A stretch of DNA of 64,000 nt, taken from NCBI RefSeq assembly GCF_000381885.1, contig NZ_KB907209.1:82737-146736 (forward strand), written 5' to 3'. This stretch comes from Actinomadura atramentaria DSM 43919. Lineage in GTDB: Bacteria; Actinomycetota; Actinomycetes; Streptosporangiales; Streptosporangiaceae. This document shows, piece after piece, positions 9,387 through 18,292 of this stretch. The position numbers and the translations under genes were made by a program. The notes beneath the pieces were generated by a model, which had not been told where the DNA came from, did not search any database, and worked only from the letters and a program-made list of their open reading frames with translations. Positions within the stretch are counted from its first letter, which is position 1, and every line of letters begins with the position of its first letter.

Positions 9387-10333
9387 GCGAGGAACCCCGC
9401 GGACGGCCGGGGCACGACGCGGCGGCGCGGCGCGGCGAACGGTGTCATGCGGGCCTCCCGGCGCAGGACGGCGGTGGCGACGGCGGCGAAGTCGGCGACG
9501 GCGTCGTCGGCGCGGTCGGCGCGCCACGCGCAGGACGTCCGCCAGGCGATCGGGTCGCCGTCCAGCGGCCGCCAGACGACGCCCGGCCCCGCGTCGCCGG
9601 GGTCGGGGGCGAGCGCGACGGCGGTTCCGGCGAGGACGAGGCCGAGCGCGAACTGCGGATGGCGGGCCTCGCGGACGGCGGGCGGGTCGTAGCCGTGGCG
9701 GCGGCACGCGGCGAGCCATTCGTCGTGGCTGCCGGGGGCCTCCTCGCGCGGGAAGAGCACCAGGTCGCGGCCCGCGAGGTCGGCGAGCGCGACGGCGTCG
9801 TCCCCGACCGGGTCGGCTTCGGGCAGCAGGACGCCGACGCGCTGGTCGAGCATCGGCCCGAGGTCGAGCCCGCGCGTGTCGCAGGGGTGCCGCAGGACGC
9901 CGACGTCCAGCGACCCGTCCGCGAGCGCCCCGGCCTGCTCGGCGCTGGGGATCTCGCGCAGGTCGAGCCGCCGGCCGGGCCGCCGCGCGCCGAACGCGGC
10001 GATGAGCGCGGCGACGACGCCGCCGCCGAGGTCGGCGGGGAGCCCGGCGCGCAGCGCGCCGTCCGCGCCGCGCCGGACGCGGTCGGCGAGGGCGTGGACG
10101 CGGTCGGCGCGGGCGATGATCTCGCGGGCGTCCTCCAGCAGGAGCAGCCCGGCGGGCGTCGGCTCGACGCGGCGGCTGGACCGTTCGAACAGCCGGATGC
10201 CGAGTTCGCGTTCGAGGCGCTGGATGCGCTGGCTCAGCGGGGGCTGGGCCATGCCGAGGCGCTCGGCGGCCCGACCGAAATGCAGTTCTTCGGCGACCGC
10301 GACGAAGCAGCGGAGGTGCCCGACGAGGTTCAC
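9383..10333 (-). CDS. LysR family transcriptional regulator
   Basis: 316 residues. The N-terminal winged helix-turn-helix is typical (LRCFVAVAEELHFGRAAERLGMAQPPLSQ by position 10-38, followed by LERELGIRLFER), with a linker helix and a periplasmic-binding-like effector domain from about residue 90. Starts at GTG 10333 with a -10-like TATAGT (complement of 10342-10347) 8 bp upstream. It overlaps the beta-lactamase-like gene downstream and is divergent from the penicillin-binding gene, the classic LysR arrangement in which the regulator controls itself and its neighbour. Confidence 0.92.
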   Translation of the reverse strand: MNLVGHLRCFVAVAEELHFGRAAERLGMAQPPLSQRIQRLERELGIRLFERSSRRVEPTPAGLLLLEDAREIIARADRVHALADRVRRGADGALRAGLPADLGGGVVAALIAAFGARRPGRRLDLREIPSAEQAGALADGSLDVGVLRHPCDTRGLDLGPMLDQRVGVLLPEADPVGDDAVALADLAGRDLVLFPREEAPGSHDEWLAACRRHGYDPPAVREARHPQFALGLVLAGTAVALAPDPGDAGPGVVWRPLDGDPIAWRTSCAWRADRADDAVADFAAVATAVLRREARMTPFAAPRRRVVPRPSAGFLA

Positions 10334-10350
10334 GAGCAGGGACTATAGCA

Positions 10351-10381
10351 ATTCGTATATCGGACTGAGAATCATACGAAT
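10351..10381. promoter_or_regulatory. Palindromic operator between lysR and PBP genes
   Basis: Perfect 8-bp inverted repeat ATTCGTAT (10351-10358) and ATACGAAT (10374-10381) separated by 15 bp, in an AT-rich island inside 112 bp of divergent intergenic DNA. It fits a LysR-type recognition site (dyad containing T-N11-A). The left arm lies next to the putative -10 of lysR, so binding could repress lysR and activate or repress the penicillin-binding gene. Confidence 0.6.
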
Positions 10382-10445
10382 CTTGGACAAAACGCTGGTC
10401 GCCTGGTGTGCTGTGGGCCGGACACCGACAGGACGGGGGAGGCCC

Positions 10446-12068
10446 ATGCGCCGAGCGTGGCTGGTGATCGCGGTGGTGGCGGTGGTGATCGCGGGCGCGG
10501 GGGCGTTCTGGTTCCTGCGCCGCGACAGGGGGCCGGGGGACGCCGCCCGCGACTACGTCGCCGCCTGGACGCGCGGGGACTACACGGCGATGCGCGCGCT
10601 GACCGACGGCGCGCCCGCCGACTTCGAGAAGCGGCTGAAGCAGACGCACGACGACATGGCCGCGTCGAAGCAGACGTACACGCTCGCGTCCACCGGCGAG
10701 GAGTCGGCGTCGTACGAGGCCGCGTTCACGCTCGCGGGGAACCGGACGTGGTCGTACACCGGCGTCCTGCCGTTCGCGAAGTCGGACGGGAAGTGGCGGG
10801 TGACCTGGTCGCCGGACGTCCTGTACCCCGGGCTCAAGGACGGCCAGCGGCTCCGGGCGTCGCGCGCGTGGCCCGACCGCGCGCCGGTGCAGGCCAAGGA
10901 CGGCAGCGACCTGGCCGGGCCCGGCTCGGCGGGCCAGATCGCCGGGACGGTCGCGCCCGCGACCGCCGAGGCCGCCGCCAAGCTCGGCGCGCCCTACAAG
11001 AAGGGCGACCCGGCGGGCGCGGACGGCCTCCAGCACCAGTACGAGCGGCGGCTCGCGGGCACGCCCGCGCTCGCCGTCCAGATCGTGGACGACGGCGGGA
11101 AGGTCGTGAAGACCCTCCAGCGGTTCGGCGGGAAGGACGGCACGCCGCTGCGGACGACGATCGACGCGCGGGCGCAGGCCGCCGCGTCCCGCGCCCTGTC
11201 GGGCGTGGAGAAGAACGCCTCGCTGGTCGCGATCCGGCCGTCCACCGGTGAGATCGTCGCCATCGCCAACAAGCCGGGCGGCTACAACCGGGCGCTGATG
11301 GGGACGTATCCGCCCGGTTCGACGTTCAAAGTCGTCACGGCCGCCGCGCTCGTCGCGGGCGGCATGAGCGCGAGCACGCCGGTCGCGTGCCCGGCGACGG
11401 TCTCCATCGGCGGGCGGACGTTCAAGAACAGCGAGTTCGAGCAGTTCGGCACCGTCCCGCTGCGGGAGGCGTTCGCGCACTCGTGCAACACGACGTTCGC
11501 CAAGCTCGCCGTGGACAAGCTCGGGGCCAAGCGGCTCGCGCAGGTCGCGGAGCAGTTCGGGTTCAACGCGCCGATCATCGGCGGGCTGCCCGCCGTCCGC
11601 GCGGCGTTCCCCGCCACCGCCGACGACACCGCGCTCGCCGCCGCCGCGTTCGGGCAGGGCGAGGTGCTGACGAGCCCGCTCAACATGGCGGCGGTCGCCG
11701 CGGCGGCCGCGTCGGGGACCTGGCGGTCGCCGCGCGTCGTGGACGCCTCGCTGGTCTCCAAGGCCGTCGACGCGAACGGCAGGCGGCCCGAACCGCCGCA
11801 CCCGCTGGAGCCCGCCGTCAAGCGGGCGCTGCACTCGCTCATGCCCGCCGTCGTCAGCGAGGGCACCGCGCGCGGCGTGTCGTTCCCGGCCGGGACGGCG
11901 GGCAAGACCGGAACCGCCGAGTTCGGGTCGGGCGAGAACCCGCCGACGCACGCGTGGTTCATCGGCTACCGGGGCGACCTCGCGTTCGCCGTGATCATCG
12001 AGGACGGCGGGACGGGCGCCGAGGCCGCCGCGCCGGTCGCCGCCGCGTTCCTGCGCGCCGCGACGTGA
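10446..12068 (+). CDS. Penicillin-binding transpeptidase with MecA_N-like domain
   Basis: 540 residues. A membrane anchor (about residues 5-22) precedes an NTF2-like MecA_N domain (about 30-140), a short dimerisation segment and the transpeptidase domain. Active-site motifs are S292-T-F-K295, S346-C-N348 and K487-T-G. This is a monofunctional class B-type DD-transpeptidase that cross-links peptidoglycan outside the membrane; several family members with this N-domain have low beta-lactam affinity. RBS GGGGGAGG precedes ATG 10446. Divergent from lysR and the beta-lactamase-like gene. Confidence 0.88.
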   Translation: MRRAWLVIAVVAVVIAGAGAFWFLRRDRGPGDAARDYVAAWTRGDYTAMRALTDGAPADFEKRLKQTHDDMAASKQTYTLASTGEESASYEAAFTLAGNRTWSYTGVLPFAKSDGKWRVTWSPDVLYPGLKDGQRLRASRAWPDRAPVQAKDGSDLAGPGSAGQIAGTVAPATAEAAAKLGAPYKKGDPAGADGLQHQYERRLAGTPALAVQIVDDGGKVVKTLQRFGGKDGTPLRTTIDARAQAAASRALSGVEKNASLVAIRPSTGEIVAIANKPGGYNRALMGTYPPGSTFKVVTAAALVAGGMSASTPVACPATVSIGGRTFKNSEFEQFGTVPLREAFAHSCNTTFAKLAVDKLGAKRLAQVAEQFGFNAPIIGGLPAVRAAFPATADDTALAAAAFGQGEVLTSPLNMAAVAAAAASGTWRSPRVVDASLVSKAVDANGRRPEPPHPLEPAVKRALHSLMPAVVSEGTARGVSFPAGTAGKTGTAEFGSGENPPTHAWFIGYRGDLAFAVIIEDGGTGAEAAAPVAAAFLRAAT

Positions 12069-12086
12069 TCCCGGGCGGGCCGCGCC

Positions 12087-13127
12087 TCAGAGCCAGTCGT
12101 TGCGCTTGAACACCGTGTAGAGCACGACGCCGAACACGACCACGACGGCCGAGCTGAACGTGAACCCCCAGATCGTGTCCCGGCCCGGGAACGCCACGTT
12201 CTGCCCGAAGAAGCCGGTCACGGCCGTGGGCACCGCGACGATCGCGGCCCAGCTCGTGACCTTCTTCATCACCTCGTTCAGGTGGTTGTCCTGGAGCGCG
12301 ATCCGCGTCTCCAGCAGGTCCGCGACGAGGTCGCGCAGCGCGTCGGTCTGCTCGGTGACGCGCAGCGTGTGGTCGTAGACGTCCTGGTAATACGGCTGCA
12401 TCGCGGCGGGGACGGCCTCGGTGTCGCGGCGCAGCAGCGTGTTCAGGATCTCGCGCATCGGCAGCGTGACGCGGCGCAGCGCGGCGAGGTTCTTGCGAAG
12501 CCGGTAGCTGCGGTGCTGGATCTCGCGGCCGGCCGCGCCGTCGTCGAAGATCAGCTCCTCGACGGCGTCGGTCTCGTCGTCGAGGGCCTGGACCGCGTCC
12601 AGATGGCCGTCCACGACCAGGTCGAGCAGGCTGTAGAGCAGGATCGGCTGGACGTTCGCGACCTCGTCGCCGGTGCCGCGCCGCCACAGCGCGAGGTCGT
12701 CGTCCCAGCGGCGGACCAGCTCGTCGGCGTCGAACCGCTCGTCCTGCCGGATCGTGACGAGGGCCCGGTCGGTGACGAACACCGACAGCTCGTGCAGCGC
12801 GAGCCGCCGCTCGGCGACATCGGTGGCGTACAGGTTGAGGAAGAGGTACGACGCGTAGCGGTCGAGCTTGGCGCGCTCGCGGCGGGACACCGCGTCCTCC
12901 AGCGCGACCGGGTCCAGGCCGAGGACGTCCGCGACGAGCCGCAGGTCGTCGTGGTCGGGGGCGCACAGGTCCACCCAGACGACGGCGGACCCGCCGTCGA
13001 GGCGGTCGCGCAGCTCCGCGACGGGGAATCCCTCGGCGGCGACGCGGTCCCCGATCCACTGGCGCGTCCGCGCGGGCGGCGGCTTCCCCTCGCGGCGTTC
13101 CCCGACCTCGGTCGGCTGTGCGGTCAT
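12087..13127 (-). CDS. corA: CorA-like magnesium/cobalt channel
   Basis: 346 residues. A soluble alpha/beta N-domain and long helix (residues 1-285) are followed by two C-terminal membrane helices. The signature loop reads GFFGQNVAFPG (near 305) where classic CorA has YGMNF; the GxN core is kept, and GQN variants are common in actinobacteria. The C-terminus is basic (FKRNDWL), as usual. ATG 13127 fits the family length. It lies in tandem behind lacI on the same strand with 8 bp between them. Confidence 0.87.
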   Translation of the reverse strand: MTAQPTEVGERREGKPPPARTRQWIGDRVAAEGFPVAELRDRLDGGSAVVWVDLCAPDHDDLRLVADVLGLDPVALEDAVSRRERAKLDRYASYLFLNLYATDVAERRLALHELSVFVTDRALVTIRQDERFDADELVRRWDDDLALWRRGTGDEVANVQPILLYSLLDLVVDGHLDAVQALDDETDAVEELIFDDGAAGREIQHRSYRLRKNLAALRRVTLPMREILNTLLRRDTEAVPAAMQPYYQDVYDHTLRVTEQTDALRDLVADLLETRIALQDNHLNEVMKKVTSWAAIVAVPTAVTGFFGQNVAFPGRDTIWGFTFSSAVVVVFGVVLYTVFKRNDWL

Positions 13128-13135
13128 GCCGTCCG

Positions 13136-14242
13136 TTATATCCGGGCCGGGCCGGTGGACGGGCGGACGACCAGCACCCCGGGCACCCGCGCGGCGGGCG
13201 GCGCGGGCGGCGCGCCGCCGATCAGCGCGAGCAGGGCCGCCATGCCGCGCGCGCCCAGCTCGCGGGCGGGCAGCCGGACCGTCGTCAGCTCCGGCTCCAG
13301 CGCGGTCGCGAGCCGGTCGTCGCCGAAGCCGGTGACCGACACGTCGCCGGGGACCGCGAGGCCCCGCGCGCGGGCCGCCTTGTACGCGCCCGCCGCCATC
13401 GCATCGTCGTCGCAGACCAGCGCGGTCGGGCGGTCGGGGCGGTCGAGCAGGGCGGCCGCCGCGTCCCGCCCACCCGCGACGTCCGGCGCGGCGGCGGCGC
13501 GCGCCCACGCCGCGCCCGGCAGCGCCGCGACGGCGGCGGCCAGCGCCGCGCCGCGCGCCCGGAACGTCCACCGGTCCGAGGCGGCCGCGACGTGCCCGAA
13601 CCGCCGGTGCCCGAGCCCGGCCAGGTGCGCGACGAGCGCGCGGGCCCCGTCCTCGACGCCGAACGCGACGGTCGGGACCGGCCCGGCCGGATCGCCGTCG
13701 AGCAGGACGGCGGGCGTCCCGGCGAACCCGGCGAGCGCGCGCGGCGCGGCGGCCAGCACCCCGTCGATCGACTCGTGCGAGTCGTGGGACTCGTGGGACT
13801 CGTGCGGGCCGGGCGGGCCGCCGTCGCCGGAGTCGTCGGGCCACGGGCACGGCGCGACGCCGAACCCGTGCCGCGCCGCGACGCGCGCCGCGCCGACGTA
13901 CACCGCCCCGGCGGCCGGGTCGAGCGCGGGGAGCAGCAGCAGGACCGTGCGCCCGGTGCCGAGCCGCAGGCTCCGCGCGGCCCGGTTCGGCCGGTAGCCG
14001 AGGCGGTCGGCGGCGGCGCGCACGGCGGCGGCGGTCGCGGGGGAGACCCGGCCCGCCCACTTCCCGCCGAGCACGAGCGAGACGGTCGACTGCGACACCC
14101 CGGCGGCGCGGGCGACGTCCCGGCTCGTCGGGCGGCCCGCCGCGCGGGGGCCCGGCGGGCGCGCGGCGGGGCGGCTGGACGCGGGCACGCGGCTCTCCTG
14201 ACGACCCCTGGCGACGGCCCGGCGGCTCTGCCGGGCGCCCAC
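13136..14242 (-). CDS. LacI family transcriptional regulator
   Basis: 368 residues. Helix-turn-helix TSRDVARAAGVSQSTVSLVLGG with the hinge-helix segment NRAARSLRLG, then a periplasmic-binding-like sensor domain ending in the ELTTVRLPARELG block typical of the family. Residues around 145-157 carry a Ser/His-rich insertion (three HES and one HDS tripeptides, DNA 13770-13810), probably a surface loop. The Arg/Pro-rich first 35 residues may mean the true start is further in. Likely controls itself or the divergent MFS gene. Confidence 0.88.
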   Translation of the reverse strand: MGARQSRRAVARGRQESRVPASSRPAARPPGPRAAGRPTSRDVARAAGVSQSTVSLVLGGKWAGRVSPATAAAVRAAADRLGYRPNRAARSLRLGTGRTVLLLLPALDPAAGAVYVGAARVAARHGFGVAPCPWPDDSGDGGPPGPHESHESHDSHESIDGVLAAAPRALAGFAGTPAVLLDGDPAGPVPTVAFGVEDGARALVAHLAGLGHRRFGHVAAASDRWTFRARGAALAAAVAALPGAAWARAAAAPDVAGGRDAAAALLDRPDRPTALVCDDDAMAAGAYKAARARGLAVPGDVSVTGFGDDRLATALEPELTTVRLPARELGARGMAALLALIGGAPPAPPAARVPGVLVVRPSTGPARI

Positions 14243-14255
14243 CAGGCTACGGCCT

Positions 14256-14269
14256 TGACACGAATGTCA
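14256..14269. promoter_or_regulatory. Inverted repeat upstream of lacI (possible operator)
   Basis: TGACA (14256-14260) and TGTCA (14265-14269) flank CGAA, 13 bp upstream of the lacI start. Position and symmetry fit an autoregulatory operator, although the arms are short and the LacI-family CG centre is missing. Confidence 0.4.
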
Positions 14270-14312
14270 GTCGGGCTGTCTGTGCATTAATACGTGGCTT
14301 CCCCGCTGTTCA

Positions 14313-14351
14313 GGGTGGTACGTATGACGTCCGCCGGGTGGTACGTATGAC
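14313..14351 (+). repeat. Two 16-bp direct repeats in the lacI-MFS intergenic region
   Basis: GGGTGGTACGTATGAC occurs at 14313-14328 and again at 14336-14351, a 23-bp period (about two helical turns). Each copy holds the palindromic hexamer TACGTA. The pair lies about 60 bp before the MFS start, where an activator or repressor could bind on one face of the helix. Confidence 0.6.
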
Positions 14352-14411
14352 CCGTCGGCGACCGCGATCCGGCGACGCACGGGCCGCCGACCACGAGCCT
14401 CGGGGGCCTGG

Positions 14412-15641
14412 ATGCTCGTCTACGTCCGCTTCCTGCGCGCGCCCCACGCCGCGCGCCTCCTCGGCGGCACCCTGCTCGGCCGGCTCCCCAACGGCATGGC
14501 GCTGCTCGCGATCGTCCTGCACGTCCGCGCGGACGGCGGCGACTACCCGCTCGCCGGGACGCTCGCCGCCGTGTCCGGGCTCGCGATGGCCGCCGGGCAG
14601 CCGGTCCTCGGCCGCGCGATGGACGCCTACGGGCAGGCGCGCGTCCTGCCGCCCGCCGCCGTCGTGTCCGCCGCCGGGTACGCGGTGCTCGCGGGCGTCG
14701 GCGTGCGCCCGCTGCCCGTCGCGGCCGCCGCGGTCGTCGTCGCGGGCTTCGCGACGCCGCCGCTGGAGGCGGGGCTGCGCGCGCTGTGGCCGGACGTCCT
14801 GGCGGGCCGCGCCGCCCTCCAGACCGCCTACGCGCTCGACGCCGCCGCGCAGCAGGTGCTGTTCACCGCCGGGCCGCTGCTCGTCGTGGCCGCCGCCGCC
14901 CTGTCCACCGGCGTGGCGCTGCTGCTGACCGGCGCGCTCGGCATCGCCGGGACGCTCGTCGTCGCGTGCGCGCGGCCGTCGCGGCGGTGGCGCGCCGCGC
15001 CGCGCGCGGCCGACTGGGCCGGGCCGCTGCGCTCGCCCGGCCTGCGGGTGCTGCTGCTCGCGCTCGTCGGCGCGGGCGTCGCGCTCGGCGTCTACACCGT
15101 CGCGGTCGTCGCCTACGCCGAGCGGGCCGGGCGCGACGCCGCGTCCGGGCTGCTGCTCGCCGCGATGGCGGGCGGCGCGCTGCTCGGCGGGCTGGTCTAC
15201 GGCGCGCGCGGCGGCGACGCCCGGCGCGACCCGGCCGCGCGGCTGCCGTGGCTGCTCGCCGCGCTCGCCGCCGGGTACGTGCCGCTGGTCTGGGCGCCGT
15301 CGTTCCCGCTGATGCTGCCGTGCGCGCTCGTCAGCGGCGTGTTCCTCGCGCCCGCGCTGGCGTGCTGCTTCTCGCTCGTCGACCGGCTCGCCCCGGCCGG
15401 GACGGTCACCGAGGCGTTCGCGTGGATCGTCGCGGCGGTCGGCGCGGGCAACTCGCTCGGCTCGTTCGTGTCCGGGTACGGGGAGCGGCTGGCGGGGGTG
15501 CCGGGCGCGTTCGCGGGCGCGGCGGGCGGCGGCGCGCTCGCGCTGGCGACCGTCCTGGCGGGGCGGCGCGCGCTGCGGCCTGCGCCCGCCGCCGTCCGCG
15601 CCGCCGCGGACCGGTTCCGGCCGGAATCGCCGGTGCGGTAG
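14412..15641 (+). CDS. MFS transporter
   Basis: 409 residues with about twelve hydrophobic helices. The cytoplasmic loop between helices 2 and 3 reads GRAMDAYGQARVLP, a variant of the MFS GxxxDRxGRR motif. The C-terminal half has the weaker repeat LVYGARGGDARR. Helix content is Ala/Gly/Val rich and there are no large soluble domains, so it is probably a drug or metabolite exporter. Divergent from lacI, which probably regulates it. Confidence 0.85.
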   Translation: MLVYVRFLRAPHAARLLGGTLLGRLPNGMALLAIVLHVRADGGDYPLAGTLAAVSGLAMAAGQPVLGRAMDAYGQARVLPPAAVVSAAGYAVLAGVGVRPLPVAAAAVVVAGFATPPLEAGLRALWPDVLAGRAALQTAYALDAAAQQVLFTAGPLLVVAAAALSTGVALLLTGALGIAGTLVVACARPSRRWRAAPRAADWAGPLRSPGLRVLLLALVGAGVALGVYTVAVVAYAERAGRDAASGLLLAAMAGGALLGGLVYGARGGDARRDPAARLPWLLAALAAGYVPLVWAPSFPLMLPCALVSGVFLAPALACCFSLVDRLAPAGTVTEAFAWIVAAVGAGNSLGSFVSGYGERLAGVPGAFAGAAGGGALALATVLAGRRALRPAPAAVRAAADRFRPESPVR

Positions 15642-15704
15642 GCGTCCGCGGCTTATGATCGCCCCGTTCCGTCCCGCGACAGCAGACAGGACCGGTGATC
15701 CGCG

Positions 15705-16529
15705 ATGGCCCCCGACACCGCCGAGCACGTCGGCAACCCCTCGGAACGGATCGACACCACCCGGCCGCACTCGGCGCGCGTCTGGGACTACTGGCTCGGC
15801 GGCAAGGACAACTACGCGGTGGACCGCGACCTCGGCGACCAGGTCGAGCGGGCGTTCCCGCACGTCGTCGCGATGGCCCGCGCGGGGCGGGCGTTCATGC
15901 GCCGCGCCGTCGCGCACCTGGCGGAGGACGCGGGCATCCGGCAGTTCCTCGACGTCGGGACCGGGATGCCGACCTCGCCGAACGTCCACGAGGTCGCGCA
16001 GGGCGTCGCGCGGGACGCCCGCGTCGTCTACGTCGACAACGACCCGGCCGTCCTCGCGCACGCCCGCGCGCTGCTGGCGTCCACGCCCGAGGGGTCCTGC
16101 GCGTACCTGGACGCCGACCTGCGCGAGCCCGGCAAGGTGCTCGCGCGCGCGGGGCGGTCGCTGGACCTGGGCAAGCCCGTCGCGGTGACGCTGATCAGCA
16201 TCCTGCACTTCATCGAGGACGACGAGGACGCCGTCGGCATCGTCCGCCGCCTCATGGAGCCGCTGCCGTCCGGCAGCTACCTGGCGATCAGCCACGGGAC
16301 CGACGACGTCGGCGGCCCCGCCGTCCGGAACGCGCAGGAAGCCTGGAACCGGACGGTCGTCACGCCGCTCACCCCGCGCGGCCGCGAGCGCTTCACCGAG
16401 CTGTTCTTCACCCGCCTCGGCCTCGAACCGGTCGAGCCGGGCATCGTCCAGCCGCAGCAGTGGCGGCCGGACGCGCCCCTCGACGGCGCCGAGGTCCCCT
16501 ACTGGGTTGGCGTCGCGCGCAAGCCCTGA
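15705..16529 (+). CDS. SAM-dependent methyltransferase, DUF574 type
   Basis: 274 residues. The opening (TTRPHSARVWDYWLGGKDNYAVDR) is the hallmark of the actinobacterial S-adenosyl-methyltransferase family PF04672. The SAM-binding glycine motif is DVGTGMPT (about 86-93), followed by YVDNDPAVLAHARALL with its acidic residue at the end of strand 2. Genomes of this group encode many paralogues whose substrates are unknown. It ends 1 bp from the convergent hydrolase gene. Confidence 0.9.
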   Translation: MAPDTAEHVGNPSERIDTTRPHSARVWDYWLGGKDNYAVDRDLGDQVERAFPHVVAMARAGRAFMRRAVAHLAEDAGIRQFLDVGTGMPTSPNVHEVAQGVARDARVVYVDNDPAVLAHARALLASTPEGSCAYLDADLREPGKVLARAGRSLDLGKPVAVTLISILHFIEDDEDAVGIVRRLMEPLPSGSYLAISHGTDDVGGPAVRNAQEAWNRTVVTPLTPRGRERFTELFFTRLGLEPVEPGIVQPQQWRPDAPLDGAEVPYWVGVARKP

Positions 16530-17357
16530 TCAGGAGTACAGGAAGTCCAGCAGGTCCTGGTTGAACCGCTCCTTGTAACCGGGGACGGCGAACATGCCGT
16601 GCGCGCCGCCCTCGTACGTCCTGAGCGTCGCGTCGTCGACCAGCTCGGCGGTCCTCCGGCCGGTGGCCTCGAACGGGACGATCTGGTCGTCCTCACCGTG
16701 GACGACGAGCGTCGGGACGTCGAAGTGCTTCAGGTCCTCGGTGAAGTCCGTCCCGGCGAACGCGTCCACGCACGCGACGCTGGCCTGGAGGTTCGCCTGC
16801 ATCGCCATGAGCCAGAACGCGTCCTTGTTGCCCTGCGTCACCTTGTTGCCGGGCCGGTTCGCGCCGCAGAACGTCTCCGCGGTGTCGCGCCAGAACTGCG
16901 AGCGCTCGGTGAGCAGGCCCCGCTTGATGTCGGCGAAGACCTCCTGCGGCACGCCGTCCGGGTTGGCCGCCGACTGCAGCAGCGCCGGCGGGATCGCCGA
17001 CAGCAGCACGGCCTTGCTGATCCGGTCGGTGCCGTGGTTGCGGACGTAGCGCGCCAGTTCGCCGCCGCCCATCGAGTGGCCGACGAGCGTGGCGTCGCGG
17101 AGGTCCAGCGCCTCGATGAGCTGGTTCAGGTCGTCGGCGAAGGTGTCGAAGTCGTAGCCGTCCCAGGCGGGGGAGGACCGGCCGTGGCCGCGCCGGTCGT
17201 GCGCGACGGCGCGGTAGCCGTTGTCGGCGACGAGCTTCATCTGGTCGTCCCAAGCGTCGCCGTTCAGCGGCCAGCCGTGGATGAACACGACGGGCGGGCC
17301 GGTGCCCCAGTCCTTGTAGTGGATGTCCGTGCCGTCGCGCGTGGTGATGAAAGCCAT
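16530..17357 (-). CDS. Alpha/beta hydrolase, non-haem chloroperoxidase/arylesterase type
   Basis: 275 residues. Catalytic Ser95 sits in GHSMGGGE, the acid is in VVHGEDDQIVP and the His in GGAHGMF. The first strands (FITTRDGTDIHYKDWG, VVFIHGWPLNGDAWD) are those of cofactor-free haloperoxidases/arylesterases. A GAGGAG ribosome site lies 7 bp before ATG 17357, which decides the start over longer forms. No signal peptide, so it is cytoplasmic. The native ester substrate cannot be told. Confidence 0.88.
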   Translation of the reverse strand: MAFITTRDGTDIHYKDWGTGPPVVFIHGWPLNGDAWDDQMKLVADNGYRAVAHDRRGHGRSSPAWDGYDFDTFADDLNQLIEALDLRDATLVGHSMGGGELARYVRNHGTDRISKAVLLSAIPPALLQSAANPDGVPQEVFADIKRGLLTERSQFWRDTAETFCGANRPGNKVTQGNKDAFWLMAMQANLQASVACVDAFAGTDFTEDLKHFDVPTLVVHGEDDQIVPFEATGRRTAELVDDATLRTYEGGAHGMFAVPGYKERFNQDLLDFLYS

Positions 17358-17442
17358 GACGCCTCCTCGTGGTTCGCGGCTAACGCCCCACTCCCCAAAT
17401 CGACGGCACCGATTCGGGATGAACCGCATAAAAACCGCAAAC

Positions 17443-18228
17443 TCAGGCGCGGGCGTAGCGCGACGGCGGGACACCCACGGCGGCCGTGAAATCCCGCGTC
17501 AGATGGGCCTGGTCGCTGTAGCCGAGTTCGGCGGCGAGCGCGGACCAGTCGACGGCGGTCCCCGCGTGGGCGCGCGCGGCGGCCTCGTGGAGGCGGGCGC
17601 GGCGCAGCACCCACTTGGGGGAGACGCCGACGTGCTCGGCGAACAGGCGCTGGAGCGTCCGCACGGAGACGCCCTCCTCCGCCGCGATGCCGTCGACGCG
17701 GGTCAGGGACGGGTCTGCGGTGATGCGCCGCACGATCTCGGCGGCCTGCGCGGCGGCGGGCGACGGGGCGTCGGGCAGGAACGGGCGCAGGAAGTCCTCG
17801 ACCGCGCCGGTGTCCGTCGGGTCCGCCAGGACGCGCGCGTTCATCGCGTCCACGGCCGGGCCGAGCACGTCGGCGGCGGGGACGCGCCGGTCCGTCAGCT
17901 CGGCGGCGGTCCCCGGCCACGGCGGCCGGAACCCACCCGGCCGGAACCGCACCCCGAGGACGTGGCCCGCCCCGGTCAGCCGCCGCGTGAACATCGTCCG
18001 CTGCACCCCGTACAGGACGGGCGCGGGTTCCTCGAACACCAGGTGGACGTTCGGGTGCGACAGCACCTGCGTCTCGTACGGCTCGCCGGGCGTCGCCGAC
18101 AGGTCCCACCGGACGTGCCAGTAGTACTCGACGAACGGCGCGAGGCCGTCGCCCGGCGGATACGTCGCCACGGAGACGCGGGGCCGGTGCTGCTCCGGGT
18201 AGAGCACCCCGCGCGGCATCTCGGACAT
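17443..18228 (-). CDS. AraC family transcriptional regulator
   Basis: 261 residues. The N-terminal half (PGDGLAPFVEYYWHVRWDL, SHPNVHLVFEEP, GVRFRPGGFRP) is the beta-rich sensor region seen in DUF6597-type AraC proteins. The C-terminal half holds two helix-turn-helix motifs (EEGVSVRTLQRLFAEHVGVSPKW and AAELGYSDQAHLTRDFTAAVGVPPSRY, by position about 175-258). Divergent from the DinB-like gene; -10-like TAAGCT lies 6 bp before the ATG. Confidence 0.88.
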   Translation of the reverse strand: MSEMPRGVLYPEQHRPRVSVATYPPGDGLAPFVEYYWHVRWDLSATPGEPYETQVLSHPNVHLVFEEPAPVLYGVQRTMFTRRLTGAGHVLGVRFRPGGFRPPWPGTAAELTDRRVPAADVLGPAVDAMNARVLADPTDTGAVEDFLRPFLPDAPSPAAAQAAEIVRRITADPSLTRVDGIAAEEGVSVRTLQRLFAEHVGVSPKWVLRRARLHEAAARAHAGTAVDWSALAAELGYSDQAHLTRDFTAAVGVPPSRYARA

Positions 18229-18292
18229 AACGCCAGCTTACTGTCGTGTTTCTTCAAGACCGCCGATCCCCGCGGCCCGTAGATTCGAACAT

